A stretch of DNA of 64,000 bases from Gemmatimonadota bacterium. GTDB taxonomy: Bacteria; Gemmatimonadota; Gemmatimonadetes; Longimicrobiales; Gaopeijiaceae. The stretch is taken from NCBI GenBank assembly GCA_041390105.1, contig JAWKQO010000003.1:744001-808000 (forward strand), read 5' to 3'. Below, one piece after another: positions 51,038-59,066 of the stretch. The position numbers were made by a program, and so were the translations under genes. Below the pieces are notes generated by a model. That model did not search any database and was not told where the DNA came from. It saw only the letters and a list, made by a program, of their open reading frames with translations. Each line of letters starts with the position of its first letter. The stretch's first letter is position 1.

Positions 51038-52638
51038 TACGACACGCGCGTCATCCCGGGAATCAGTCTGCCCAGCTCGGTTCCGTCCGGAAGCATGATC
51101 TGGACGTCCGTATAGCCGACACCCCTCAGGTGGGCGATGTAGGTTCCCGACGGATCGAACACCGGCAACCAGTTGATCCAGCCGTTCGCCAGTAGCGTGC
51201 GCTCGCCCGAGCCGTCCACACGCGCTTCGATGAGGTTCCAGGGGGTGAATCCCGACTCGGGATCGGTCGCATAGTTGGTGCCGCGCATGAACCGTTCGAA
51301 GATGGCCACCGTCCCGTTGCTGGTGGCATCGTGGTCGGAGGTCCCCGCCGCTCCACTGATCTGGAGCACGCCTCCGCCGTCCGCATCCATCACCGCCATG
51401 CGCACCTCGGGCTGAGCGCTGAACCGGTCCGTCTTGAACACGATCCGACCGTCCGGCAGGAAATCGGGGTCGTTGTCGGCTACGCCGTCCGGCGTCAGCA
51501 CGTCCAGCTCCATACCGCCCGGCGTCATGAGCACCAGGCGGGAGTCGCCGCCCGGCCGGTAGCTCGCATAGACGATCCGCTCGTCATCGGGCGACCACGC
51601 GGGGTGGCCGTCCAGGATGTGGTTGTCGGTGAGTCGGGTTAGCCCCGATCCGTCCACGCGGATGGAATAGATCTCGTAGTCGTTGTACGCCGTCTCCGAC
51701 GGCGCTCCGTGAAAGGCGACCCGGGTGCGGTCGTGCGAGAGCGAGACACCATCGATGAACAGTCCGGTTCCCGAGGTGATCTGACGGACCTGCCGACTGG
51801 CCGGATCGAAGCTGTAGATATCCCGGGGGCCTCCGTGATCCGAGACGAATACGATCAGGCCACCGAGGCCGGTCGGAAGCTCGGGATGACCGGAGCCCAC
51901 CGCGTCCGCCCAAGGAAGCGCGGGCCAGCCACCGCTGTTGGTCCCCACGCCGACACTGCCGAAGGCGAAGCCGACCGCACCCGCGCCCTCCTGGAGGCGC
52001 ACCGCATCGTAGATCAGGAAGTTCACGCGGGTGGCGGCGGTCTTGAGGCCATCTTCGCCGGAGGCATCGTCCCCGATGGGAATCAGGAACTCCGCGGCCC
52101 AGCCCCCCGCCACGCGGGCCATCCGGCCGAGGCCGTCCCCCACGACGTCGGTGGGGTTGGCCGCCGCCGTCGTGTGCATGTCCACGTATTGGGAGCCGCT
52201 GAGCGCCGCCAGGAGTGCCTTTCCGTCCTCCCCGACCTCCTGTCTGCCGTTGCCGTCATCGTCGAAGTGCACCACGATCCCGTCATTCTGGATGGGACCT
52301 GTGGCATCGAACTCCGCGTCGCTGGTCGCGTCCGACCAGCGGAAGGCCAGATAGAGGTGCCGGTCGTCGTTGACGGCCACCCAGTCGACGGTGACCGAAC
52401 CGCTGGCGGCGCCCTGGCCGAAGTCGCCGCGCATCTCCACCTGCGTCGAGCGCACGCCGCCCACGGCCGCCAGATCGACGACGCCGTCGATGGGAAAGCG
52501 GCCCGCAACCGGTGTGACCACCGTGGGCCCCGGATCCTGGGGTTCGGAATCGTCGGGACCCGTGGGGTCGGCTTTGCTCTTGTCGCAGCCGGCCACCACC
52601 CCGAAGAGCATGACCGCCAGCGTGAACTCTCGAACCAT
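51022..52638 (-). CDS. lipoprotein with CBM9/DOMON-like and TolB-type propeller domains
   Basis: A 538-residue exported lipoprotein (lipobox VVAGC, Cys18) with a Pro/Asp-rich linker. Residues about 45-235 look like a CBM9/DOMON-type beta-sandwich (DRHLYLAFRWSDATSD, NDGIVVHFDDDGNG, GGWAAEFLIPIG). From 245 on are WD40-like TolB propeller repeats (GLIVFVSDHGGPRDIYSF, WSPDDERIVYASYRPGGD, DGRIVFKTDRFSAQPEV, MAVMDADGGGVLQISG). The expected role is binding of a carbohydrate or haem-like ligand at the cell surface; no catalytic residues are seen. Its stop lies inside a 22-bp tandem repeat. A 297-base gap separates it from the divergent methyltransferase. Confidence 0.72.
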   Translation of the reverse strand: MVREFTLAVMLFGVVAGCDKSKADPTGPDDSEPQDPGPTVVTPVAGRFPIDGVVDLAAVGGVRSTQVEMRGDFGQGAASGSVTVDWVAVNDDRHLYLAFRWSDATSDAEFDATGPIQNDGIVVHFDDDGNGRQEVGEDGKALLAALSGSQYVDMHTTAAANPTDVVGDGLGRMARVAGGWAAEFLIPIGDDASGEDGLKTAATRVNFLIYDAVRLQEGAGAVGFAFGSVGVGTNSGGWPALPWADAVGSGHPELPTGLGGLIVFVSDHGGPRDIYSFDPASRQVRQITSGTGLFIDGVSLSHDRTRVAFHGAPSETAYNDYEIYSIRVDGSGLTRLTDNHILDGHPAWSPDDERIVYASYRPGGDSRLVLMTPGGMELDVLTPDGVADNDPDFLPDGRIVFKTDRFSAQPEVRMAVMDADGGGVLQISGAAGTSDHDATSNGTVAIFERFMRGTNYATDPESGFTPWNLIEARVDGSGERTLLANGWINWLPVFDPSGTYIAHLRGVGYTDVQIMLPDGTELGRLIPGMTRVSYMDWK

Positions 52639-52935
52639 GGGATGTTCCCCGTTAGATCGGTCTGGGCTGTCCTCCTACGAGCACGGCGTATGCCGCCCTT
52701 CCTATCTGTGACGCGAGCGTCCGGCTCATAGGACAGGCCCCGCGCCCGGGAGCCCCTGTAGGCCCATGGTCACTTGTCCGAACCGCCCCCAGCCTACACG
52801 CACTCCAGCCGCCCGCATGACCCGAACCGACCTGGTTCCTCGCTCTTCGGGGTGAGATCCTTCCCGCGCCCCCGTCGGGAGTCCCAGCGCACACGCTGCG
52901 CGGGCTCCCGCGGGCCCAAGCCCCCACGAGGACCC

Positions 52936-53730
52936 ATGTCCCCGACCGACAGCCGTTCTCCGGCACAGATCTACGAGGAGGACTTCGTCCCGGCCGTCTT
53001 CGGACCCTGGGGCTCCACCATGAGCGACCTCGCCGGGCTCACCCCCGGTGAGCGCGTCCTGGACGTCGCCTGCGGCACGGGCGCCCTCACGCGAGTGGCG
53101 GCCGCGCGCGTAGGCCCCGCCGGCTCGATCACCGGACTGGACGCCAACCCGGAGATGTTGGAAGTGGCCCAGCGCGTCGCGCCGGGCCTCGAGTGGCGAA
53201 GAGGCCGCGCGGAGGCACTCCCCTTCGACGACGACAATTTCGACGCGGTGGTCAGCCAGTTCGGATTCATGTTCTTCGACGACCAGGTCGGAGCCCTCCG
53301 CGAGATGATGCGCGTCTTGAGACCCGGCGGTCGTCTCGCCGTCTCCGTGTGCGACGCCCTCGACCACTCGCCCGGCTATGCGGTGCTCACCGTGCTGCTC
53401 CAACGCTTGTTCGGCGATGAGGTGGCGCGCGCTTTCGCGGCCCCATTCACCAGCGGGGATCCGCGGCGTCTGCAGGAGCTTTGCAGGCAGGCCGGCATTG
53501 CTTCCGCTCGCGTCCAGCGCGTGGAAGGCGCGGTCCGTTTCGCATCGGTGGCGGATCTCGTGTCAACGGAGCGAGCCTGCGCCTGGACGCTGGGCGGTCT
53601 GTTGGACGATGATCAGTTCCAGTTGCTCCTGGAGCACGCCGAAGAGTCGCTGCGCCCCTTTGTCGAGGCGGATGGCCGGCTGAACCTCAGCATGCCCTGC
53701 CTGGTGATCACGGCAGAACGGCCGCGCTGA
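52936..53730 (+). CDS. class I SAM-dependent methyltransferase (UbiE-like)
   Basis: A 264-residue methyltransferase. The SAM-binding motif I is VLDVACGTGALTRVAA (about 36-51), the acidic motif ITGLDANPEML follows, and motif IV-like FDAVVSQFGFMFFDD and MMRVLRPGGRLAVSV complete the core. The sequence resembles the methyltransferase 11 group; the substrate is unknown. The ATG at 52936 has GAGGA four bases upstream. The longer frame from 52774 includes arginine-rich sequence that does not look like protein. The 297 bases upstream, shared with the divergent lipoprotein, show no further gene. Confidence 0.82.
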   Translation: MSPTDSRSPAQIYEEDFVPAVFGPWGSTMSDLAGLTPGERVLDVACGTGALTRVAAARVGPAGSITGLDANPEMLEVAQRVAPGLEWRRGRAEALPFDDDNFDAVVSQFGFMFFDDQVGALREMMRVLRPGGRLAVSVCDALDHSPGYAVLTVLLQRLFGDEVARAFAAPFTSGDPRRLQELCRQAGIASARVQRVEGAVRFASVADLVSTERACAWTLGGLLDDDQFQLLLEHAEESLRPFVEADGRLNLSMPCLVITAERPR

Positions 53731-53753
53731 GGCGCGGAGCAGGGAACGGATCG

Positions 53754-53770
53754 CTCCGCCGCCGGCGGAG
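53754..53770. terminator. hairpin between convergent methyltransferase and peroxiredoxin genes
   Basis: CTCCGCC (53754-53760) pairs with GGCGGAG (53764-53770) over a 3-base loop, 23 bases after one stop and 16 bases before the other. It may terminate both. Confidence 0.5.
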
Positions 53771-53786
53771 ACGGGGACCAGCGTGC

Positions 53787-54257
53787 TCAAGGTAGCTTGG
53801 TCAGCGCCTCGGCGATCTCATCGAAGGGCGGCAGAACGGACGAGTCGTCGTCCATCCAGGCGTAACGGACCACACCTGTCTTGTCGATGATGAAAGCGGC
53901 GCGTTTGGACACGCCTTTCATGCCGAAGAAGTCGTCATACAGCACGTCGTAGGCGCGACTGACGTCCTTGTTGAAATCCGAGAGGATGGGAAAGTCCGCA
54001 CCCACCTCCTCTGCGAACTTGGCGTTCACCCAGGGCGAATCCACACTGATCCCGATGATCTCGGCGCCGAGCCCCGTCCAGGTGGAGTAGTCTTCTGCGA
54101 AGCGACAGAGCTCCTCCGTGCAGGTACCGGAGAATGCCAAGGGGAAGAAAAGAAGAACGACGTTGCGTTCCCCCCGGAAGTCAGCGAGCCGTACCGGGGC
54201 CTCGCGCACGCGTCGCGTCAGCGTGAAGTCCGGCGCCTCGCTACCCACCTCGATCAT
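53787..54257 (-). CDS. peroxiredoxin (AhpC/TSA family, BCP-like)
   Basis: A 156-residue thioredoxin-fold peroxidase. The peroxidatic cysteine is in FSGTCTEELC (Cys46), and a second cysteine five residues on (Cys51) makes an atypical 2-Cys enzyme of the BCP/PrxQ type likely; the flanks also resemble AhpE. It reduces hydrogen peroxide and alkyl hydroperoxides. The ATG at 54257 has GAGGAG upstream and starts MIEVGSEAPDF as in the family. It is 84 bases downstream of the thioesterase gene on the same strand. Confidence 0.92.
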   Translation of the reverse strand: MIEVGSEAPDFTLTRRVREAPVRLADFRGERNVVLLFFPLAFSGTCTEELCRFAEDYSTWTGLGAEIIGISVDSPWVNAKFAEEVGADFPILSDFNKDVSRAYDVLYDDFFGMKGVSKRAAFIIDKTGVVRYAWMDDDSSVLPPFDEIAEALTKLP

Positions 54258-54341
54258 CGTTGCTCCTCGGCCCCGCTCAGGGCCTACTGCGCACGCGTCC
54301 GACCCGCCCGCTCCGTCAGCGGAGTCGGTCGCGAGCTCCAC

Positions 54342-54860
54342 TCAATAGTCTTCGCCGAGCTCGATGGCGAGCGTCTGGCGCACTTCACGCCGGCGCTGGG
54401 CCTCGTGCCAGCGCTTGCGCTCCGCCTCCGTCTGTGGCTCCAGCGCTGGCACGGGCTGGGGCCGGCCGTGCTCGTCGATCGCCACGAAGGTCAGGAAGCA
54501 GGTGTTCGTATGGCGGCGAGTACCGGTCAGCAGGTTCTCGGCCTCCACCCGCACGCCCACTTCCATCGACGTACGCCCCACGTAGTTCACGCGCGCCTTG
54601 CAGGTCACCAGTTCGCCGGCGTAGATCGGCTCCCTGAAGTCTACCCGGTCGATCGAGACGGTCACGCAGTTCTGGCCCGCATGCCGCATGGCCGCCACGG
54701 CGGCAGCACGGTCCACCATGGAGAGCACCGCACCGCCGAACACGTTGCCCAGGTTGTTCACCTGATGGGGCATCATCAGCTCGGAGACCTGCGACTCGGA
54801 GGCCGCCGGAGACTTGGGTGTGCCCTTCGAGGTGACACCCTGCTTCTGATCCGGGCTCAT
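54342..54860 (-). CDS. acyl-CoA thioesterase (hotdog fold, YciA/BACH-like)
   Basis: A 172-residue single hotdog-domain thioesterase. VNNLGNVFGGAVLSMVDRAAA (about 34-54) carries the catalytic asparagine/aspartate helix, and CVTVSIDRVDFREPIYAGELV is the conserved substrate-side strand. A low-complexity N-terminus (SKGTPKSPAASES) precedes it. The enzyme hydrolyses acyl-CoA to free acid and CoA. Its start overlaps the DASS transporter stop (ATGA), so uptake of a carboxylate and CoA-ester metabolism may be linked. Confidence 0.9.
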   Translation of the reverse strand: MSPDQKQGVTSKGTPKSPAASESQVSELMMPHQVNNLGNVFGGAVLSMVDRAAAVAAMRHAGQNCVTVSIDRVDFREPIYAGELVTCKARVNYVGRTSMEVGVRVEAENLLTGTRRHTNTCFLTFVAIDEHGRPQPVPALEPQTEAERKRWHEAQRRREVRQTLAIELGEDY

Positions 54861-56410
54861 GGTACCGTCCTCACCGCATTCTGGGCCCAGTCCGGAACCA
54901 CGCTGGGGTCCATGCCGAACACCGTGGGACCGATCAGATAGAAGAGGGTGGCCACCACCACCACTCCGATCAGGTTCAGCACGATGCCGGCGCGGGCCAT
55001 CTCAGCGATGCGGACGCGTTCGCTGCCGAACACGATGGCATTCGGTGGAGTGGCCACCGGCATCATGAAGGCGCACGAGGCCGAAATGGTGGCCGGTACC
55101 ATCAGCAGCAGAGGATGCAGGCCCGCCGCGACCGAGACCGAAGCCAGGATGGGCAGGATCATCTCCGTGGTCGCCAGGTTCGAGGTGAGCTCTGTCAGGA
55201 ACGTGATCACCAGACAGATCGACGCGACGATCAGCAGCGGGGGAGCGGCGGAGAGGCCCGCGAACTGCTCTCCGATGACGTCGGAGAGACCGGTGGCCCG
55301 GAATCCGTAGGCGAGCGCGAAGCCGCCGCCGAAGAGCAACACGATGTCCCAGGGAAGTCGACGGATCACGTTCGCGTCCAGGATCATCCCCTTGCCTTCC
55401 CCACGATCGCGGGCGGGGATCAGGAACAACAACGACGAGAGCGCGATCGCCACGGTGCCGTCGTCGAAGAGAGACGGATCCGGGAAGAGCTCCGACCACC
55501 CGGGAATCGCGAACGCACCCAGGCTGATGCGCACCCGGAACACCCACAGCAGCGCCGTGGTGGCGAAGATCGCCATGACCACCTTCTCCTCGAAGGAGGC
55601 GGGGCCCAGCTTGGCGCGCTCGTCCTCGATCACCGAGGGGTCGGCGTGCACGTGGCTCGGGGAGCGGTAGAGCACGCGGGTCAGCAGGAACCACGTGATC
55701 ACGAGCATGGTGGCGCCCACCGGAAGGCCCAGCAGGAACCACTGGCCGAACCCGATCGGAGGGGCATCCGGATAGGTGACCGCGAAGATCCGCGAGAACG
55801 ACAGGTTGGGCGGTGTGCCCACCAGTGTGGAGATCCCACCCATCGAGCACGCGTACGCGATCCCCAACATCACCGCCACGGTGAACGGGTGGGTATCCTC
55901 CGTTCCGAACGTCTCTTCCATGGTGACCACGATGGCCAACCCGATGGGCACCATCATGATGGCCGTGGCGGTGTTGGAGATCCACATGGACAGGAATGCC
56001 GCCGCCAGCATGAAGCCGAGTACCAGGCGGGCGGGCGTGCCACCCACGCGCTGGATGATGGCGAGCGCGATGCGGCGATGCAGATTCCAGCGCTGCATGG
56101 CCAGGGCGATCAGGAAGCCGCCCAGGTACAGGACGATGGTGCCGTTGAAATACTGCGTGGCCGTGGGGCCTCCTCCTGCCAGGCCCAGCAGCGGAAACAA
56201 CGCCAGCGGTAGCAGAGCCGTAGCGAACAGCGGTATGGCGTCGGTGATCCACCAGGTGGCCATCAGCAGGGCCACGGCGGCCATGCGACCGGCGGTCGGA
56301 TGCTCGGCGGGCGCCTGGAACAGGAAGGCCGCCCCGAACAGCACTGGACCCAGGATCAGCCCGATCCTGCGGAGTCGGTCCCCTCCCCGCGCGATATGCT
56401 CCAACTCCAC
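54857..56410 (-). CDS. divalent anion:sodium symporter (DASS/SLC13 family)
   Basis: A 517-residue polytopic transporter. The two SNT-type substrate and sodium motifs are SNTATAIMM (about 145-153) and TSNLATTEM (about 422-430), in hairpins typical of VcINDY. The signature MPVATPPNAIVFG is also present. It should import C4-dicarboxylates, sulfate or similar anions with Na+. It overlaps the thioesterase gene by 4 bases and lies 105 bases downstream of the alpha/beta hydrolase end. Confidence 0.92.
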   Translation of the reverse strand: MELEHIARGGDRLRRIGLILGPVLFGAAFLFQAPAEHPTAGRMAAVALLMATWWITDAIPLFATALLPLALFPLLGLAGGGPTATQYFNGTIVLYLGGFLIALAMQRWNLHRRIALAIIQRVGGTPARLVLGFMLAAAFLSMWISNTATAIMMVPIGLAIVVTMEETFGTEDTHPFTVAVMLGIAYACSMGGISTLVGTPPNLSFSRIFAVTYPDAPPIGFGQWFLLGLPVGATMLVITWFLLTRVLYRSPSHVHADPSVIEDERAKLGPASFEEKVVMAIFATTALLWVFRVRISLGAFAIPGWSELFPDPSLFDDGTVAIALSSLLFLIPARDRGEGKGMILDANVIRRLPWDIVLLFGGGFALAYGFRATGLSDVIGEQFAGLSAAPPLLIVASICLVITFLTELTSNLATTEMILPILASVSVAAGLHPLLLMVPATISASCAFMMPVATPPNAIVFGSERVRIAEMARAGIVLNLIGVVVVATLFYLIGPTVFGMDPSVVPDWAQNAVRTVP

Positions 56411-56515
56411 CCTCCCCGGCTGGATGATCCTGTGGCTCTGCGCCCCTGGTCGGGGTGGCTCGAACCTCGGGAGGGAGTGGCGCTGGGGAAAGGGGGAGGG
56501 GTGGCCGGCCGCCGA

Positions 56516-57379
56516 TCAGGCGGTCGAGCCTTCCAGCCCGCGGATGAGGCTCAGAAGCGCTCGGTGCGTCACTTCGCGCTCCAGCAACCCCATGTGGTCG
56601 GCGTCCTCGACCCGCGTGATCGGCACCTCCCGACGCTCGGCCAACCGATCCGCATGGATGGGCGGCACCCTGCGGTCGGCCCCGCCCTGCACGATGAGCG
56701 TCGGGACCGAGACCTCGGCGATGCGTTCCTCCGGCCGCAGGCGGCTCCAGGGCTCTCCGGTCTGGAGTCTCCAGAACGGCAGCAACAGCGGCACCGCGAA
56801 GTGACCGGGCACTCCGTTGTCGCGCATCCAGCCCTGTGTGACCTCCAGCAGGTCCGCTGGGGCAGCGAGCAGAGCCAGGGCGCCCACCGGATGGCCGTCG
56901 GCCGTGGCGAGAATCGCAGCAGCGCCCCCCATCGAATGGCCCACCAACACGGTGCGGCCCCCGGGACGGCGCTCTGCGAGGAAGCGAAGCGCCGCCTGGA
57001 CGTCGTCGCGGTAGTGCCGAAGGGTCACCACGGAGGCTGCGTCGCTCCGTCCGTGACCGCGCACGTCGAAGGCGAGCACGGACACGCCGGCCGCCACCAG
57101 TGCCTCGGCGACCGGCATCATCCGGCCGGCGTTCGCCGCCCAGCCGTGCACCAACACGGCCGCTGGCGCCTCAGCGCGCGGGGAGCCCTCGATCCACCAG
57201 CCCCGCAGCGTGAGACCGCCGGAGGAGAACTCGACCTCCTCATGAACCAGCCCGGCGTCACTCGGCGTGCGCTGCACGGGGCGAACCGGTGGACGCAGCG
57301 TAGCCAGAGCCATGCGATTGAGGGCCCAGGCGCTGCTGCCCAGCGCGCCTACCACTACGCCTGCCAGGGGAACGATCAT
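56516..57379 (-). CDS. alpha/beta hydrolase with N-terminal membrane anchor
   Basis: A 287-residue serine hydrolase. The oxyanion-side motif is LVHGWAANAG, the nucleophile elbow GHSMGG (Ser149), the acid is in QGGADRRVPP (Asp235) and the histidine is in DADHMG (His262), so the triad is complete. The first 20 residues are a hydrophobic helix without a clear cleavage site, suggesting anchoring. The ATG at 57379 overlaps the ArsC-like stop (ATGA). The substrate is unknown. Confidence 0.85.
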   Translation of the reverse strand: MIVPLAGVVVGALGSSAWALNRMALATLRPPVRPVQRTPSDAGLVHEEVEFSSGGLTLRGWWIEGSPRAEAPAAVLVHGWAANAGRMMPVAEALVAAGVSVLAFDVRGHGRSDAASVVTLRHYRDDVQAALRFLAERRPGGRTVLVGHSMGGAAAILATADGHPVGALALLAAPADLLEVTQGWMRDNGVPGHFAVPLLLPFWRLQTGEPWSRLRPEERIAEVSVPTLIVQGGADRRVPPIHADRLAERREVPITRVEDADHMGLLEREVTHRALLSLIRGLEGSTA

Positions 57380-57732
57380 CCCTTGGCCGCCTCCACCCAC
57401 CGCTTCCACTCTCCGCTGGCGTCACCCACAGTGAGTTGGCTCTGGTTCCGCACCAGCGGCTGCCTGAGCAACAGAGGTTCCTCGACGAGCGTGTCCATCC
57501 AACGCTCGTCCGACAGGTGCGCCGCCCTCAGCCCGAGCTCGGCGTAGCGCTTCGAGCTCTCGTCCACCAGAGAGGTCACGCCGAACTTCTGGACGAAGCG
57601 GGAGAGCTCGCCTTTGGAGGGTCCCTTCACCGCGAAGTCCACGAAATGGACCGGGATGCGGCGGTCCGCGAAGAAGCGAAGGGCTGCGCGTGTCTCCTTG
57701 CTCTTCTTGGTTCCGAAGATCTGGATGTTCAC
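57376..57732 (-). CDS. ArsC/Spx-like thioredoxin-fold protein lacking the active-site cysteine
   Basis: A 118-residue protein with the ArsC/Spx size and shape: beta strand MNIQIFGTK, helix SKETRAALRFFADRRIPVHF, and a C-terminal part with the conserved LLLRQPLVRNQSQLTVG. In ArsC the first loop holds the catalytic cysteine (NPxCxxS/T); here it reads GTKKSKETR and the whole protein has no cysteine. Arsenate reduction is therefore not expected. It overlaps both neighbours by 4 bases, between a beta-lactamase-like hydrolase and an alpha/beta hydrolase. Confidence 0.82.
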   Translation of the reverse strand: MNIQIFGTKKSKETRAALRFFADRRIPVHFVDFAVKGPSKGELSRFVQKFGVTSLVDESSKRYAELGLRAAHLSDERWMDTLVEEPLLLRQPLVRNQSQLTVGDASGEWKRWVEAAKG

Positions 57733-58874
57733 GGTCCGACCTCGGGAAACAGGATCGCCTCGATCTTGTCCGACAACTCGTTTCGGAAATACGGCGCCCC
57801 GCTGTCCTCGGCGGGGCCACGACTGGTCACGACCGCCACGATCACGTCCCGATCGAGGTAGTGGTTCAGGATGGCGTTGTCGCCCCAGTCCTCATTCCCT
57901 CGCGCGTTGAGCACGCGCCCCACGTTCGGCCGTTCGCTCAGGAAGGCGCCGTAGGTGGACGCGCCGAGGGACATCTCGTCACGGGGCGTCCAGAGGACCG
58001 AGCGCGCCTCGGCGCTGAGCACGTCACCTTCTTCCAGAGCGTGCTCGTACCGGACCAGATCCCGGGCCGTGATGAGCAGCCCGGCGGAGGAGAGCATGCC
58101 GTAGTTGCGCCGGGTGATCTGACGCCCGAGCGAGCGGAGCGGCTGACTGACCACGTGGGCGTCTCGGACGTCGACTTCTGCCCAGTGGGCGGCGTGCTCC
58201 AGACAGGCCGGCCCGAAGATCTTCTCTGCCAGGAGCCGCTCGTAAGGACGGTCGTACACGGTTTCGAGGACGATGCCGAGCAGGTCGTACCCGTCATTCG
58301 AGTAGCGAAAGCGCCCGGCGCGCTCGGGATCGGGAGGCGCCTCGCCCAAGGCCGAGAGTGCCTCGGCTCGGGCGGTCTCCTGCTCGCCGCGGTAGGACGA
58401 ACCCAGACCCGAGCGGTGGGCCAGCAGATCGGCCAACGTCAACGGGCCCAACGTCCCGGGAGCGTCGGACAACACGGTCCCCAGCGAGTCGTCCAGCTCC
58501 AGACGGCCCTCCTCCACGGCCTTCATCACCAGCGCGGCCGTGAAGTACTTGGTGATCGACGCGACGTGGAACAGAGTGGTCGCGCCGACAGGGACGGCTC
58601 CGTCCAGCGCGGCGTTTCCGGCCACCCGATCGTAGATCAGGGCGCCGTCGCGTAGGATCGCGACCCCTCCTGCAAAGCCTCTCGAGGCCGCATCGTCGAC
58701 GACTTCGTCGAAGCGCCTCTGCAGCGCTGCATCGATCCGGCGTTCGAGCGGAGCACACTGGCCCACCGACGCGCCGGCTCGATCGTTCACCGACCGGACA
58801 CGAGGTGCATTGGTCTGGCTCATCAGGAGCAGCCCGACCCCAAGCGCCGCTCCCACACCCACGATCATCTTCAT
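57729..58874 (-). CDS. serine hydrolase of the beta-lactamase/class C PBP family
   Basis: A 381-residue exported hydrolase with a short N-terminal signal or anchor (VGVGAALGVGLLLMSQTNA). The active-site motifs are SITK (106-109) and YSN (191-193); the third KTG-like motif is not obvious, though a HxG-type loop may replace it. Family members include esterases, D-aminopeptidases and beta-lactamases. It is the first gene of a three-gene overlapping unit and is divergent from the penicillin-acylase-family gene over 192 bases. Confidence 0.85.
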   Translation of the reverse strand: MKMIVGVGAALGVGLLLMSQTNAPRVRSVNDRAGASVGQCAPLERRIDAALQRRFDEVVDDAASRGFAGGVAILRDGALIYDRVAGNAALDGAVPVGATTLFHVASITKYFTAALVMKAVEEGRLELDDSLGTVLSDAPGTLGPLTLADLLAHRSGLGSSYRGEQETARAEALSALGEAPPDPERAGRFRYSNDGYDLLGIVLETVYDRPYERLLAEKIFGPACLEHAAHWAEVDVRDAHVVSQPLRSLGRQITRRNYGMLSSAGLLITARDLVRYEHALEEGDVLSAEARSVLWTPRDEMSLGASTYGAFLSERPNVGRVLNARGNEDWGDNAILNHYLDRDVIVAVVTSRGPAEDSGAPYFRNELSDKIEAILFPEVGP

Positions 58875-59066
58875 GGACGGTCCATGCAGAAGTGGCGGAG
58901 ACGGGCCCGGTCGGCGCGTCTGCGACCGACCCTACCCCGGTGTGGCCGCCCCCGTTACACCACAGCCTCCTCGTCGATGCCGCAGGACCGGGGCAGCCTG
59001 GCCGCTGCGCGGTCCGCTCCCCATGATGGTCCGCGACGATCCGCCCCGACCGCACGGAAGGAAGCC

